Origin: Sphaerotilus montanus
Lineage (GTDB): Bacteria; Pseudomonadota; Gammaproteobacteria; Burkholderiales; Burkholderiaceae_C
Length of the DNA stretch: 64,000 bases
Assembly: GCF_013410775.1 (NCBI RefSeq)
Contig: NZ_JACCFH010000001.1
Span: 1,674,001 to 1,738,000, forward strand
Direction of reading: 5' to 3'
The notes under the pieces were generated by a model. It was not told the origin of the DNA. It ran no database searches and saw nothing but the letters and a program-made list of their open reading frames with translations. Both the position numbers and the translations under genes were made by a program. Below, in pieces: positions 1-9,390 of this stretch; position 1 is the stretch's first letter; each line of letters opens with the position of its first letter.

Positions 1-89
1 CAGACCTCCAGCACCGGACGGTAGGTCCAGACATTGGGGCCACGCAGATAGGTGATGCGCTGCAGCGCGATGTTTTCTTTCTTGGTCAT
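1..89 (-). CDS. cphA: Cyanophycin synthetase, N-terminal fragment (cut by window edge)
   Basis: Only the first 29 codons are present; the gene continues left of the window. They read MTKKENIALQRITYLRGPN and then VWTYRPVLEV, which matches the start of cyanophycin synthetases, where an RxxxLRGPNxWxxRPVxE block opens the protein. CphA polymerises arginine and aspartate into the storage polymer cyanophycin, using ATP. The call is supported by the divergent neighbours, an ABC exporter and a DUF1854 protein, a pair that accompanies cyanophycin genes in betaproteobacteria. Which of the two CphA paralogs this is cannot be told from the fragment. Confidence 0.75.
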   Translation of the reverse strand, partial: MTKKENIALQRITYLRGPNVWTYRPVLEV

Positions 90-256
90 GTCCTGCCGAG
101 CTGGTGTTGGGCTCAAGGGGTTGATTGTGCACAACGTTCCTTGCGTCAAGTCATCGTCCTTCATTCACGGTCCGTTGAATCAATGCAGCGTTCATCTGAA
201 TAAATCTGAGCGGGATGGCTTGCGCCAGAATTCGGCATCCCCGAGAACAAGACTCC
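90..256. promoter_or_regulatory. Divergent promoter region between cphA and the ABC exporter
   Basis: This 167-bp gap must hold the promoters of both divergent transcription units and is more AT-rich than the coding DNA around it. It contains a perfect 10-bp palindrome, TTGTGCACAA, at 125-134, a possible operator. No clear -35/-10 pair or sigma-54 box was identified. Confidence 0.4.
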
Positions 257-2572
257 ATGCATTCACATCCTGCCAACGCCCCGATGGCCGATCTTCCCAC
301 CCGACTTCTCCCGGAAGAGAACGTCATGGGCGTGCTGGAGGTTGACCTCGACGCGGCCCTGCACTTCTCCCGCAGCACCCTCGTGGTGACGAATCGCCGT
401 CTGCTGTGGGCGCGGGCAGGGGCCTCCGACTGGGCCGGCGTCTGGCCGCTGGACGACACCTGGTCGCTGCGGCACCACGACCATGCCGGTGTCGGCACGC
501 TCGAACTGCACGATCCGCACAGCCAGCGCGCCGTCTGGCGGTTCACGCTGGGGCAGAACGTGCAGGCACTGCGGCTGGTGCGGCAGTTCGAGCGCCAGTG
601 CGAGGCACTGCGCAGTCCCGCCGTCCACGCACACGACGACGACCACGACCCCACCACCTGCCCGACCTGCCACGCCCCGCTGCCCCCCGACAGCGACGAG
701 TGCGCCGTCTGCACCCGCGAGCTGTCCACGCCGCCGTCGACCTGGGTGCTGCTGCGGCTGTGGCGCTTCGCGAAGCCTTACCAGTGGAAGCTGCTGGCCG
801 GCTTCCTGCTGACGCTGGCGTCGACCGCCGCGACGCTGGTGCCGCCCTACCTGACCATCCCGCTGATGGACAACGTGCTGATCCCGTTCCAGAACGGGCA
901 CCAGATCGACCCCGCCTACGTGGTGCAGCTGCTGCTCGGGCTGCTCGGCGCCGGGCTGCTCGCCTGGGGACTCGGCTGGGCGCGGACCTGGCTGCTGGCC
1001 ATCGTCTCCGAGCGCATCGCCGCCGACCTGCGCACGACCGCGTTCGACCACCTGCTCGGCCTGTCGCTCGATTACTTCGGGGCCAAGCGCACGGGCGACC
1101 TGATCGCCCGCATCGGCTCCGAGACCGACCGCCTCTCGGTGTTCCTGTCGCTGCACGCGCTCGACTTCGCCACCGACGTGCTGATGCTGGGCATGACCTC
1201 GGTGATCCTGTTCTCGGTGAATCCATGGCTGGCCTTGGTGACGCTGCTGCCACTGCCCTTCATCGCCTGGATGATCCACCTGGTGCGCGACCGGCTGCGC
1301 ACCGGCTTCGAGAAGATCGACCGTGTCTGGGGCGACGTGACCAATGTGCTGGCCGACACCATCCCCGGCGTGCGCGTGGTCAAGGCCTTCGCGCAGGAAG
1401 CGCGCGAATCGAAGCGCTTCCACGAAGCGAACCAGGCCAACCTCGCTGTCAACGACCGCCTGAACAAGACCTGGAGCCTGTTCACGCCGACCGTGACGCT
1501 GCTGACCGACGTCGGTCTGCTGGTGGTCTGGGGCTTCGGCATCTGGCAGGTCAGCAAGGGCGACATCACGGTCGGCGTGCTGACCGCCTTCCTCGCCTAC
1601 ATCGGCCGCTTCTACGGCCGGCTCGACTCGATGAGCCGCATCGTCTCGGTGACGCAGAAGGCCGCCGCTGGCGCCAAGCGCATCTTCGACGTGCTCGACC
1701 ACGTCTCCAACGTCCCGGAACCCGACCAGCCCGTGCCGACCGGCCAGCTGCAGGGCGCCGTGCGGCTCGACAACATCGGCTTCCGCTACGGCAGCCGCTC
1801 GGTGATCCGCGGCATGAGCCTGGACATCCGGCCCGGCGAGATGATCGGTCTGGTCGGGCATTCGGGTTCGGGCAAGAGCACGCTGGTCAACCTGATCTGC
1901 CGCTTCTACGACGTGACCGATGGCTCGATCCGCGTCGATGGCACCGACATCCGCCGCTTCGCCGTGGCCGACTACCGCCGCCACATCGGTCTCGTGCTGC
2001 AGGAGCCCTTCCTGTTCTTCGGCACCATCGCCGAGAACATCGCCTACGGTCTGCCCGGCGCCACGCGCGCGCAGATCATTGCCGCCGCCCGCGCCGCGCA
2101 CGCCCACGACTTCATCCTGCGCCTGCCGCAAGGCTACGACTCGCTGGTCGGCGAGCGCGGCCAGGGCCTCTCGGGCGGCGAGCGCCAGCGCATCTCCATC
2201 GCCCGCGCGCTGCTGATCAACCCGCGCCTGCTGATCCTCGACGAGGCCACCGCCAGCGTCGACACCGAGACCGAGCGCGAGATCCAGAAGGCGCTCGACA
2301 ACCTCGTCCAGGGCCGCACGACGATCGCCATCGCCCACCGCCTGTCCACGCTGCGCAAGGCGGACCGGCTGGTGGTGATGGACCGCGGCGCGGTGGTCGA
2401 GGTCGGCACGCACGACGAGCTGATGGCGGCGCAAGGCCACTACTTCCGCCTCTACGAAGCCCAGGCGCGCCGCACCGATGCGGCCGACGAGGACGGCGAC
2501 TCCGAGCACGACCAGAACCTGCTCGCCCACCAGATCCCGCAGCCGTCCGCCCACGGCCAAGCTGCCTCCTGA
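257..2572 (+). CDS. Cyanophycin metabolism-associated ABC transporter (fused permease-ATPase)
   Basis: This is an exporter-type ABC protein of 771 residues. The N-terminal ~150 residues are a soluble region with a CPTC...CAVC zinc-ribbon-like motif. A six-helix type 1 exporter membrane domain follows, then an ATPase domain with Walker A GHSGSGKST, signature LSGGERQR and Walker B LLILDEATASVD. The two-cysteine-pair leader and the company of cphA and a DUF1854 gene fit the family annotated as cyanophycin metabolism-associated ABC transporter; the substrate is not known. I chose the ATG at 257 (MHSHPAN); upstream and downstream starts at 215 and 284 are possible. It is followed 17 bp later by the DUF1854 gene, probably co-transcribed. 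Confidence 0.85.
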   Translation: MHSHPANAPMADLPTRLLPEENVMGVLEVDLDAALHFSRSTLVVTNRRLLWARAGASDWAGVWPLDDTWSLRHHDHAGVGTLELHDPHSQRAVWRFTLGQNVQALRLVRQFERQCEALRSPAVHAHDDDHDPTTCPTCHAPLPPDSDECAVCTRELSTPPSTWVLLRLWRFAKPYQWKLLAGFLLTLASTAATLVPPYLTIPLMDNVLIPFQNGHQIDPAYVVQLLLGLLGAGLLAWGLGWARTWLLAIVSERIAADLRTTAFDHLLGLSLDYFGAKRTGDLIARIGSETDRLSVFLSLHALDFATDVLMLGMTSVILFSVNPWLALVTLLPLPFIAWMIHLVRDRLRTGFEKIDRVWGDVTNVLADTIPGVRVVKAFAQEARESKRFHEANQANLAVNDRLNKTWSLFTPTVTLLTDVGLLVVWGFGIWQVSKGDITVGVLTAFLAYIGRFYGRLDSMSRIVSVTQKAAAGAKRIFDVLDHVSNVPEPDQPVPTGQLQGAVRLDNIGFRYGSRSVIRGMSLDIRPGEMIGLVGHSGSGKSTLVNLICRFYDVTDGSIRVDGTDIRRFAVADYRRHIGLVLQEPFLFFGTIAENIAYGLPGATRAQIIAAARAAHAHDFILRLPQGYDSLVGERGQGLSGGERQRISIARALLINPRLLILDEATASVDTETEREIQKALDNLVQGRTTIAIAHRLSTLRKADRLVVMDRGAVVEVGTHDELMAAQGHYFRLYEAQARRTDAADEDGDSEHDQNLLAHQIPQPSAHGQAAS

Positions 2573-2589
2573 ACCCGACGAGCCGCCCC

Positions 2590-3051
2590 ATGTTCCTGCT
2601 TGAACGCCACCCCAGCGGTCGCCTCGTCTACACCGGCGAAGACGGCGCCACCCACCACGGCGTCACGCCCGTGCGCGCCTTTCCGGTCACCGCGCCGGAT
2701 GCCGGCCTGTCCCTCGTCAGCGCCGAAGGGCATGAGCTGGTCTGGGTCGACCGGCTCGACGCCCTGCCCGAGCGCCAGCGCCAGCTGATCGAGGAAGAAC
2801 TGGCGCACCGCGAGTTCATGCCCGAGATCCGGCGCGTGGTGGCGGTGTCCACCTTCTCGACCCCCAGCACCTGGACCGTGGAGACCGACCGCGGCCCGAC
2901 CACGCTCGTGCTCAAGGTCGAGGAGGACATCCGCCGCCTGCCCGAGCGCGGCCGGCTGCTGATCACCAGCGGCCACGGCATCGTCTTCTCGGTGCGCGAC
3001 ATGGCGGCACTGGACCGCCCCTCGCGCAAGCTGATGGAGCGCTTCCTCTGA
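2590..3051 (+). CDS. DUF1854 family, cyanophycin metabolism-associated protein
   Basis: A 153-residue soluble protein beginning MFLLERHPSGRLVYTGEDG. It has the DUF1854 pattern: an N-terminal ligand-like segment (GVTPVRAFPVTAP), a central ELVWVDRLDALP block, and a C-terminal HGIVFSVRDMAALDR block. DUF1854 genes regularly follow the ABC exporter seen just upstream and lie beside cyanophycin synthetase genes, so a role in cyanophycin turnover or export of a related compound is likely, but no activity is established. The start lies 17 bp after the exporter stop, consistent with one operon. Confidence 0.8.
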   Translation: MFLLERHPSGRLVYTGEDGATHHGVTPVRAFPVTAPDAGLSLVSAEGHELVWVDRLDALPERQRQLIEEELAHREFMPEIRRVVAVSTFSTPSTWTVETDRGPTTLVLKVEEDIRRLPERGRLLITSGHGIVFSVRDMAALDRPSRKLMERFL

Positions 3052-3067
3052 AGCGCCGGGCGGCAGG

Positions 3068-3493
3068 TCAGTCGGCCTGCTCGTCGAACTGCAGGCCGTT
3101 GTCGGCCATCCACTCCCTGGCGGCGCGGAAGGCCTCGATCGCTGCCGGCGCGCCCGCGTACGGCGCCACGTGCAGCAGCACCTCGCGCAGCTCCCGCAGC
3201 GTCGCGCCGTTGTTCACCGCGCCGCGCAGGTGGCCCTTGAGTTCCTGACTCCGGCCCAGTGCGGCCAGCATCGCCACCGTGCACAGGCTGCGCTGCTTCA
3301 GCTCCAGCCCGTCGCGCAGCCAGGTCGAGCCCCAGGCGTGGTCGTTGACATGGGCCTGCAGCGGGCGCGAGAAGTCGTCGGCCAGCGCCAGCGCGCGGTC
3401 GACGAAGACATCGCCCATCACCTGGCGGCGGCGCTGTTCGCCGGGGGAGCGAACCGTGGAACTGGAATCGGAGTCGAAATCGGCATCAGCCAT
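3068..3493 (-). CDS. Carboxymuconolactone decarboxylase family protein
   Basis: A 141-residue protein of the CMD/AhpD-like alpha-helical family. The region LELKQRSLCTVAMLAALGRSQ is followed by LKGHLRGAVNNGATLREL and REVLLHVAPYAGAPAAIEAF, the usual core of 4-carboxymuconolactone decarboxylases. It has a single Cys in the core rather than the CxxC pair of AhpD peroxidases, so decarboxylase or hydrolase chemistry is more likely than peroxidase activity. No protocatechuate genes are near, so the true substrate is open. It lies between the DUF1854 gene (convergent) and the FtsH paralog (same strand, 53 bp upstream). Confidence 0.8.
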   Translation of the reverse strand: MADADFDSDSSSTVRSPGEQRRRQVMGDVFVDRALALADDFSRPLQAHVNDHAWGSTWLRDGLELKQRSLCTVAMLAALGRSQELKGHLRGAVNNGATLRELREVLLHVAPYAGAPAAIEAFRAAREWMADNGLQFDEQAD

Positions 3494-3546
3494 GGCAATT
3501 CGGTAGACGTTGCGTGCGTTGAAGGGGAGAACCGCCGCGCAGTATC

Positions 3547-5367
3547 TCAGCCGTCGCGCGGCAGATCGGCCGTCAGCGCGACGAGGGCGGCCTCGTCCAG
3601 GGTCTCCCGTTCGAGCAGGGCCCGGGCACTGCGGTCGAGCACGGCACGGTGCGCCACCAGGATCGCCGTCGCGCGATCGAAGCCCGCCATCACGATGCCG
3701 CGGATGGCCTCGTCGATGCGGCGGCGCGTGTCCTCGGACACCCCGTGCTCGTGCGGCGCCGTCGGCAGCCCGTCGAGCATCGGCGCACGGGCCGTCTCGT
3801 AGGCGATGTAGCCCAGTCCCTCGTCCATGCCGTAGCGGGTCACCATGTCCCGGGCGATGTCGGTGGCCTTGGCCAGATCGTCGGCCGCGCCGGTCGACAG
3901 CTCGCCGAACACCAGCTTCTCCGCGGCGCGCCCGCCCAGCAGCACGGCGATCTTGCGTTCCAGTTCGTGGCGGGTCATCAGGTAGCGGTCCTCGGTCGGG
4001 CGCTGCAGCGTGTAGCCGAGCGCGCCGACGCCGCGCGGGATGATCGACACCTTGTGCACCGGATCGGTCCCCGGCTGCGCCAGCGCCACCAGCGCGTGGC
4101 CCATCTCGTGGAAGGCCACCGCCTCGCGCTCGCGGGGAATGAGCAGGCGGTTGCGCTTCTCCAGCCCGGCGACGATGCGCTCGATTGCCGCGGTGAAGTC
4201 CGCCAGCGTGACCTCGGTCGCCTTGCGCCGGGTCGCCAGCAGTGCCGCCTCGTTGACCAGATTGGCCAGATCGGCGCCACTGAACCCCGGCGTCAGCGCC
4301 GCCACCTCGTCGAGCGCGACCTGCGCGGCCAGGTGCACCTTGCGCACATGCACCTTCAGGATGTCGATGCGGCCGAGCTTGTCCGGCCGGTCGACCAGCA
4401 CCTGCCGGTCGAAGCGCCCCGCACGCAGCAGCGCGGGGTCCAGGATCTCCGGCCGGTTGGTGGCGGCCAGGATGATCAGGCCGACCGAGGTGTCGAAGCC
4501 GTCCATCTCGACCAGCAGCTGGTTGAGCGTCTGTTCCTTCTCGTCGTGGCCACCGAGGCCCGGAAACGCGCCGCGGGCCCGGCCCAGCGCATCCAGCTCG
4601 TCGATGAAGATGATCGCCGGGGCCAGCTGGCGCGCCTGCTCGAACAGGTCGCGCACCCGCGCCGCGCCGACCCCGACGAACATCTCGACGAACTCGCTGC
4701 CCGAGATCGAGAAGAACGCCACCCCGGCCTGCCCCGCCACCGCCTTGGCCAGCAGCGTCTTGCCTGTCCCCGGCGGCCCGACCAGCAGCACGCCCTTCGG
4801 GATGTGGGCGCCGAGCCGGCCGTACTCCTGCGGGTGCTGCAGGAAATCGACCACCTCCTCCAGTTCCGCCTTGGCCTCGTCGACCCCGGCCACGTCGGCG
4901 AAGGTCACCCCGGTGTTCGTCTCGACATAGACCTTGGCCCGGCTCTTGCCGATCGACATGAAACCGCCCAGCCCGCCCTGCTGGCTGGCGAAGCGCCGGA
5001 ACACGAAGTACCAGAGCCCGAAGAACACGGCCCCCGGCACGATCCACGACAGCAGGTCGCGCAGGAAGGTGTTGGCGACCACCCGGGTGTAGGGCACGCC
5101 GAACTTCTCCAGCCGTGCCGCCAGCTCCGGCTCGACCCGTGTCGCCACCAGCAGGGTCCGCGTGCCATCGGCCACCTTCAGGCGACCGGTGATCGCCTGG
5201 TCGGTGATGGTGACCTCGGCGACGCGGCCCTCGGCCAGCGCCTTCTCGAACGCGCTGTAGGACACGGCCTCGATCTCGCCGACCTGGTGCCAGAGGTCCT
5301 GCACCAGGGACAGCAGCATCAGCGCGACCAGCCAGTAGCCGACATTCCAGGTGTGTTTCTTGTCCAT
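3547..5367 (-). CDS. ftsH: FtsH-family membrane AAA+ zinc metalloprotease
   Basis: The 606-residue protein has two N-terminal membrane segments (about 9-26 and 104-123) around a periplasmic domain. An AAA+ module carries Walker A GPPGTGKT (197-204) and Walker [10 protein letters not shown], and a C-terminal peptidase carries HEMGH (420-424), which satisfies the HExxH zinc motif. The usual third-ligand region ([14 protein letters not shown]) is also present. FtsH degrades misfolded and short-lived membrane and cytosolic proteins. The start at 5367 (MDKKHTWN) has GGAG about 12 bases upstream and fits the family; longer reading frames add an unlikely leader. It is not next to ftsJ/folP, so it may be a secondary paralog. 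Confidence 0.9.
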   Translation of the reverse strand: MDKKHTWNVGYWLVALMLLSLVQDLWHQVGEIEAVSYSAFEKALAEGRVAEVTITDQAITGRLKVADGTRTLLVATRVEPELAARLEKFGVPYTRVVANTFLRDLLSWIVPGAVFFGLWYFVFRRFASQQGGLGGFMSIGKSRAKVYVETNTGVTFADVAGVDEAKAELEEVVDFLQHPQEYGRLGAHIPKGVLLVGPPGTGKTLLAKAVAGQAGVAFFSISGSEFVEMFVGVGAARVRDLFEQARQLAPAIIFIDELDALGRARGAFPGLGGHDEKEQTLNQLLVEMDGFDTSVGLIILAATNRPEILDPALLRAGRFDRQVLVDRPDKLGRIDILKVHVRKVHLAAQVALDEVAALTPGFSGADLANLVNEAALLATRRKATEVTLADFTAAIERIVAGLEKRNRLLIPREREAVAFHEMGHALVALAQPGTDPVHKVSIIPRGVGALGYTLQRPTEDRYLMTRHELERKIAVLLGGRAAEKLVFGELSTGAADDLAKATDIARDMVTRYGMDEGLGYIAYETARAPMLDGLPTAPHEHGVSEDTRRRIDEAIRGIVMAGFDRATAILVAHRAVLDRSARALLERETLDEAALVALTADLPRDG

Positions 5368-5555
5368 GTCTTGCCGATCTCCAGCGCGGGGTGGCCGAGC
5401 GCTCGCACGGGGCGCAAGCGTGGTCCAATGCATGTGACAGAGCGCATGCACCGACGGCGCCATGGTTTCACGGTGGCCGTCGCCCGACCTGACTCAAGTC
5501 AATCCCCGCGTCGCAGGGGGGACTGTTCAACGATCACCACCGCGCCTCCACCACC

Positions 5556-5798
5556 ATGCTTGATGACGACGACGAGAAAACAGTGATCGATCCGAAGGGG
5601 CTGCGCTACAAGAGCAAATCGGCCGGCTCGCCCTTTGGCGGCAAGGGCGCGTTTGTCGGCGGGACGATGTCCTGCCTGCTGTGCGGCAAGCACCGGCCGC
5701 AGGCCATGCTCAAGAGCCGGCAGGTGCTCGGACGGCCGCAGAAGGTCTGCGCGCCCAGCTGCAAGGAACTGGACGAGATCCTGGCGCAGCAGCGCTGA
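5556..5798 (+). CDS. Small Cys-rich conserved hypothetical protein
   Basis: An 80-residue basic protein with a CLLCGKHR pair and a later C-x3-C (CAPSC), a possible single zinc site. The N-terminus is acidic (MLDDDDEK) and the middle is Gly/Lys rich (SPFGGKGAFVGG). I do not recognise a named family; similar short proteins occur in Burkholderiales. It stands alone, with 188 bp to the divergent ftsH gene. That gap contains only a TGCATG/CATGCA inverted repeat and no convincing promoter. Confidence 0.6.
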   Translation: MLDDDDEKTVIDPKGLRYKSKSAGSPFGGKGAFVGGTMSCLLCGKHRPQAMLKSRQVLGRPQKVCAPSCKELDEILAQQR

Positions 5799-5990
5799 CA
5801 GCAGGTCGGGCGTCGGCACCAGCCCACACCACCTTTGAATGAGGGGCCGTGTTCGGCCCCGTTGGCAAGGCCGGCGCGGCCCGGCCCCCGCACCTGGATG
5901 TACCCCGCGCCGAATGCGCGTGAAACGATCAGTCCCGCAATGCTTGCACCCGATTTTCGGGCGATCGATTCACAACTGCGGGGTTCTCAC

Positions 5991-7031
5991 ATGTCCATCC
6001 AGCCCAAGGCGCGCCACACGCTCGCCCGTGCACTGCTCACTGGCGGCCTGCTCACCGTCGGCCTGTCTTTCGGATCGACTGCCCAGGCAGCGATCAGCTT
6101 CCAGTTCAACTTCCTCGACGGGGCGGGGACCGGCTTCAACGATGCCACCACGGGCGCCAGCCGCCAGACCGCGCTGAACTCGGCCGCCTCGCTGTTCTCC
6201 AGCATGTTCGGCAGCCACTTCAGCGACTCGGGCACCATCGTGCTCGACGCCACCGCCACCGACGATCCGCTGAGCGGCAACCTCGCCTCCGCAGGCAGCC
6301 AGCTCAGTCTGGCCGGCGGTGCACTGGCCGGCTTCAATCTGCAGGGCGTCATCAGCACCAAGCTGCAGACCGGCGTCGATCTGAACGGGGCCGGCGCGGA
6401 CGGCACCGTGAACTTCAACTTCGGCCAGAACTGGCAGCTCGATGCCAATGCACCGGTCTCCGGCGGGCAGTTCGACTTCTACGGCGTCGCCTTCCACGAG
6501 TTCACGCATGCCCTGGGGTTTGCCTCGCTGATCAACCAGAACGGCACCGACCTGTTCGGCAACAGCACCGCCGGCCACTGGGGCACCTACGACCAGTTCC
6601 TGGTGGACAAGAACGGCAACGCCGCCGTCAACAACGCCAGTTTTGCCATCAACAGCGGCGTGTGGAACACCGCCAGCATCGGTGGCACCAGCCCGGCGGC
6701 CGGCATGTTCTTCAATGGCGCCCATGCCGTCGCGGCCAACAACAACCAGCTCGTCGGGCTGTACTCGCCGACCACCTGGATCGACGGCAGCAGCGTCTCG
6801 CACCTCGACACCGACAATCCCGCCTACGGCGGCATGATGATGCTGCACGCCGTGGGCACCGGCAACGCAGCACGCGACTACAGCGCCATCGAGGTCGGCA
6901 TGATGCAGGACCTGGGCTACACCGCCGTCACCGCCGTGCCGGAACCGGAAAGCCTGGCGATGATGTTCGCCGGCCTGGGGGTCATCGGCAGTCTGCAGCG
7001 CCGCCGTCGCACCCGGACCACCACCGCATGA
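5991..7031 (+). CDS. PEP-CTERM exported metalloprotease-like protein
   Basis: A 346-residue exported protein. Residues 1-33 form a signal peptide ending at AQA. The middle is rich in Asn, Gly and Ala and contains HEFTHALGF (169-177), an HExxH zinc-protease motif followed by GF as in metzincin-like enzymes, but without an obvious third His. The C-terminus is a PEP-CTERM sorting signal: VPEPESLAM, a hydrophobic helix MMFAGLGVIGSL, then an Arg-rich tail. Such proteins are processed by an exosortase, whose gene is not in this window. The ATG at 5991 is chosen because it starts the signal peptide. Confidence 0.85.
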   Translation: MSIQPKARHTLARALLTGGLLTVGLSFGSTAQAAISFQFNFLDGAGTGFNDATTGASRQTALNSAASLFSSMFGSHFSDSGTIVLDATATDDPLSGNLASAGSQLSLAGGALAGFNLQGVISTKLQTGVDLNGAGADGTVNFNFGQNWQLDANAPVSGGQFDFYGVAFHEFTHALGFASLINQNGTDLFGNSTAGHWGTYDQFLVDKNGNAAVNNASFAINSGVWNTASIGGTSPAAGMFFNGAHAVAANNNQLVGLYSPTTWIDGSSVSHLDTDNPAYGGMMMLHAVGTGNAARDYSAIEVGMMQDLGYTAVTAVPEPESLAMMFAGLGVIGSLQRRRRTRTTTA

Positions 7032-7052
7032 CAACCGTCTGACCATCCCGGC

Positions 7053-7541
7053 ATGCCCCGTCGCCCCGCTGTCCCGAACACCCTCGGCCTCGTGCTCTGT
7101 GCCAGCCTGATCGGCCTGCCCGGGACCGCACCGGCGGCGGAGCCTGCCGCCGGTGCGCTGCCCCGCAGCTTTCGCATCGAGGACCTGCGGGTGCGTCTGG
7201 AGCGGTCCGCCGGACCGGTGGCGGGTGCCGCAGCGCGCAGCCTCGAATTCTCGGGCGCGGTGCTGGCGCAGCGCGGCGACCTGCTGGCGATGCTGGAGGC
7301 ACTGCAGGCGCTGCAGTTCTTCAGCCTGCCGGGCCAGATGACGGTGCAGACCTCGTACGTCCTGCGCGAGGACGGCACGGTGCAGACCCAGTGGCTGCAC
7401 CGCAGCGACGAGCCGACGACCCGTGTCTGCGTGGCCGTGTCGCCGGGTCAGGAGCGGTGCGTGCGCTTCACGGCCACCGCCGCCCCGGCCGACCTCGTGC
7501 GCTTCGCGGACCAGGCCTTCGCGCGCGCCGTCCAGCGCTGA
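7053..7541 (+). CDS. Exported hypothetical protein
   Basis: A 162-residue protein with a signal peptide (about 1-29, cleavage after APAA) and a compact domain containing two cysteines (CVAVSPGQERC) that could form a disulfide. It starts 22 bp after the PEP-CTERM protease gene and may be co-transcribed with it. I do not recognise the family. The pattern of a gradient-like comparison strand (FSLPGQMTVQTSYVLRED) does not match any catalytic motif I know. Confidence 0.6.
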   Translation: MPRRPAVPNTLGLVLCASLIGLPGTAPAAEPAAGALPRSFRIEDLRVRLERSAGPVAGAAARSLEFSGAVLAQRGDLLAMLEALQALQFFSLPGQMTVQTSYVLREDGTVQTQWLHRSDEPTTRVCVAVSPGQERCVRFTATAAPADLVRFADQAFARAVQR

Positions 7542-7553
7542 CCCGGCACCGCT

Positions 7554-8783
7554 TCAGGCGACCACCGCCTGCGTGCGCAGCCCGTCGATCTGCGCCGCGT
7601 CGTAGCCGATGCGCTCCAGCAGCGCATGGGTGTGCTCGCCAAGGCGTGGCGGCTGCAGGCGCACGCCCAGCCGCTCGCCGTCCATCGTGATCGGAAACAG
7701 CGTGGTCTTGACGGTCTGCCCGGCCCGGGCCCCATCCGGCAGCGTCATGTCGGCCAGTCCGCCGGTGGCGAGCAGGTGCGGGTCCTCCAGCAGGTCTTGC
7801 GGCCGACGGATCGGCGCGAACGGCAGACCGGCGCGCTCCATCGTCCCGGCGAGCTCCGCTGCACTGCGCTGCGCCAGCCGCTCGCGCAGCACTGGCATCA
7901 GCCACGGCCGCGCCCGCACGCGCTGGTTGTTGGTGGCGATCGCCACGTCGGCCTTCAGGTCCGCGAAACCGAGCGCATCGCAGAACGTCCTCCACTGCGC
8001 GTCGCTGACCGCGGCCAGGAAGATCTGCTCGCCGTCCTTCACCGTGAACACGTCGTAGACTGCCCAGGGGCTTTCGCGGGCGGGCATCGGCGAGGCGGCC
8101 TGGCCGGTCACCGCGTACTGGAGCATGTGCTGGCCGACGAGGAAGACGTTGTTCTCGTAGAGCGCCGACTGCACCTCCATGCCACGCCCGGTGATGCCGC
8201 GCTGGATCAGGGCCCCGAGCACACCGATCGCGCCGAACATCCCGCCCATGATGTCGTTGACGCTGGTGCCCGCACGCAGCGGGTCGCCCGGCCGGCCGGT
8301 CATGTAGGCCAGGCCGCCCATCATCTGCACCACCTCGTCGAGCGCGGTGCGGTGGTCGTAGGGGCCGGGCAGGAAGCCCTTGTGGCTGGCGTAGATGATC
8401 CGGGGATTCACGGCGCTCAGGCTGGCGTAGTCGAGGCCGTACTTGCCCATCGTGCCGGGCTTGAAGTTCTCGGCAACGACATCGGCGCTGGCCGCCAGCC
8501 GGCGCGCCACCTCGGCGCCCTCCGGGTGGTGCAGGTCGATCGCGATGCTCTTCTTGTTGCGGTTGAACATCGGGAAGAAGCCCGAACCGGCACCGAGCAG
8601 GCGCCGCGTGCGGTCGCCGTCGATCGGTTCGACCTTGATCACCTCGGCGCCCATGTCGGCCAGCACCATGCCGCAGGTCGGGCCCATCACCATGTGGGTG
8701 AACTCGACGACACACAGGCCGTTCAGCGGTTGGGGTGGGGTGTGGGTGGGCATCGTCATGGCGGTCGGGATCATCGCAGGCAT
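7554..8783 (-). CDS. CaiB/BaiF family (class III) CoA-transferase
   Basis: A protein of about 400 residues of the formyl-CoA transferase family. It opens with LNGLCVVEFTHMVMGPTCGMVLADMGAEVIKVEP and contains NRNKKSIAIDLHHPEG, AENFKPGTMGKYGLDY and GDPLRAGTSVNDIMGG, all standard blocks of the family. These enzymes move CoA between carboxylic acids through an Asp-linked intermediate. The substrate cannot be read from the sequence, and no acid-catabolism genes adjoin it. Four in-frame ATGs lie near the start (8783, 8774, 8759, 8753); none has a strong ribosome-binding site, so the exact start is uncertain. It is convergent with the preceding exported-protein gene. Confidence 0.88.
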   Translation of the reverse strand: MPAMIPTAMTMPTHTPPQPLNGLCVVEFTHMVMGPTCGMVLADMGAEVIKVEPIDGDRTRRLLGAGSGFFPMFNRNKKSIAIDLHHPEGAEVARRLAASADVVAENFKPGTMGKYGLDYASLSAVNPRIIYASHKGFLPGPYDHRTALDEVVQMMGGLAYMTGRPGDPLRAGTSVNDIMGGMFGAIGVLGALIQRGITGRGMEVQSALYENNVFLVGQHMLQYAVTGQAASPMPARESPWAVYDVFTVKDGEQIFLAAVSDAQWRTFCDALGFADLKADVAIATNNQRVRARPWLMPVLRERLAQRSAAELAGTMERAGLPFAPIRRPQDLLEDPHLLATGGLADMTLPDGARAGQTVKTTLFPITMDGERLGVRLQPPRLGEHTHALLERIGYDAAQIDGLRTQAVVA

Positions 8784-8844
8784 TCAAGTTCCCGACGGGC
8801 CACCCGATGGACCCGTCATGAAGAACCGCCCTGTCCGTGGCGGC

Positions 8845-9276
8845 TCAGCTGTGGATGTAGCTTTCGAGCTGCGCGATCACGAACTGCTGCTCGGAGATGA
8901 TGTCCTTGACCAGATCGCCGATCGAGATCAGCCCGACCAGCGCGCCCTGGTCCATCACCGGCAGGTGGCGCAGGCGCCGGCCGGTCATCAGGGCCATGCA
9001 TTCCTGGCTGGTGGTGGCCGGGGTCACGAAGATCACGTCCGGCGTCATCACCTCGCTGATCGGGGTGCCGGTGGACGTGCGCCCGCGCACCTCGACCTTC
9101 TGGGCATAGTCGCGCTCCGTGAAGATGCCCAGGATGCGCGCGCCATCGACAATCAGCAGCGAGCCGATGCGCTGCCTGGCCATCAACTCGATGGCCTCCC
9201 GCACCGATGCGCCGGGCGGCACGGTGTGAACGGCCTGACTGGGCTTGGACGACAGGATCTGTGCGACGGTGCTCAT
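8845..9276 (-). CDS. Tandem CBS-domain protein
   Basis: A 143-residue protein made of two CBS domains. The first covers about residues 8-65 (VHTVPPGASVREAIELMARQ), the second about 72-130 (VIFVTPATTSQECMALMTGR, then LVGLISIGDLVKDI). Stand-alone tandem CBS proteins of this size bind adenine nucleotides and act as energy sensors for partner proteins. The start at 9276 has AGGGGAA at a good distance. It is divergent from the helicase gene. Confidence 0.88.
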   Translation of the reverse strand: MSTVAQILSSKPSQAVHTVPPGASVREAIELMARQRIGSLLIVDGARILGIFTERDYAQKVEVRGRTSTGTPISEVMTPDVIFVTPATTSQECMALMTGRRLRHLPVMDQGALVGLISIGDLVKDIISEQQFVIAQLESYIHS

Positions 9277-9390
9277 GGTGTGGTTCCCCTTCGGAGTGCG
9301 TTCAATGGCGTCGACCATCATGGCGGACGCCGCCATCTTCGCGCAGAACAGCCCTTTCCACATGATGGACTTTCCTAGTACGGAGGCCTG

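Noticed and set aside
263-2560. Very long open frames antisense to real genes (for example 263-2560 minus, 22609-24267 plus, 45573-47558 minus).
   Set aside because: They are the mirror of high-GC coding sequence: their translations are rich in His, Arg, Gly and Ala with no family motifs, while the opposite strand carries well-supported proteins.
3547-5367. HEMGH in the FtsH paralog as a mutated, inactive zinc site.
   Set aside because: HEMGH still satisfies HExxH and the downstream Asp region is intact, so activity is expected.
5843-5860. GGGGCCG-TGTT-CGGCCCC hairpin after the small Cys-rich gene.
   Set aside because: The stem is perfect but no T-run follows, so it cannot be called a terminator.
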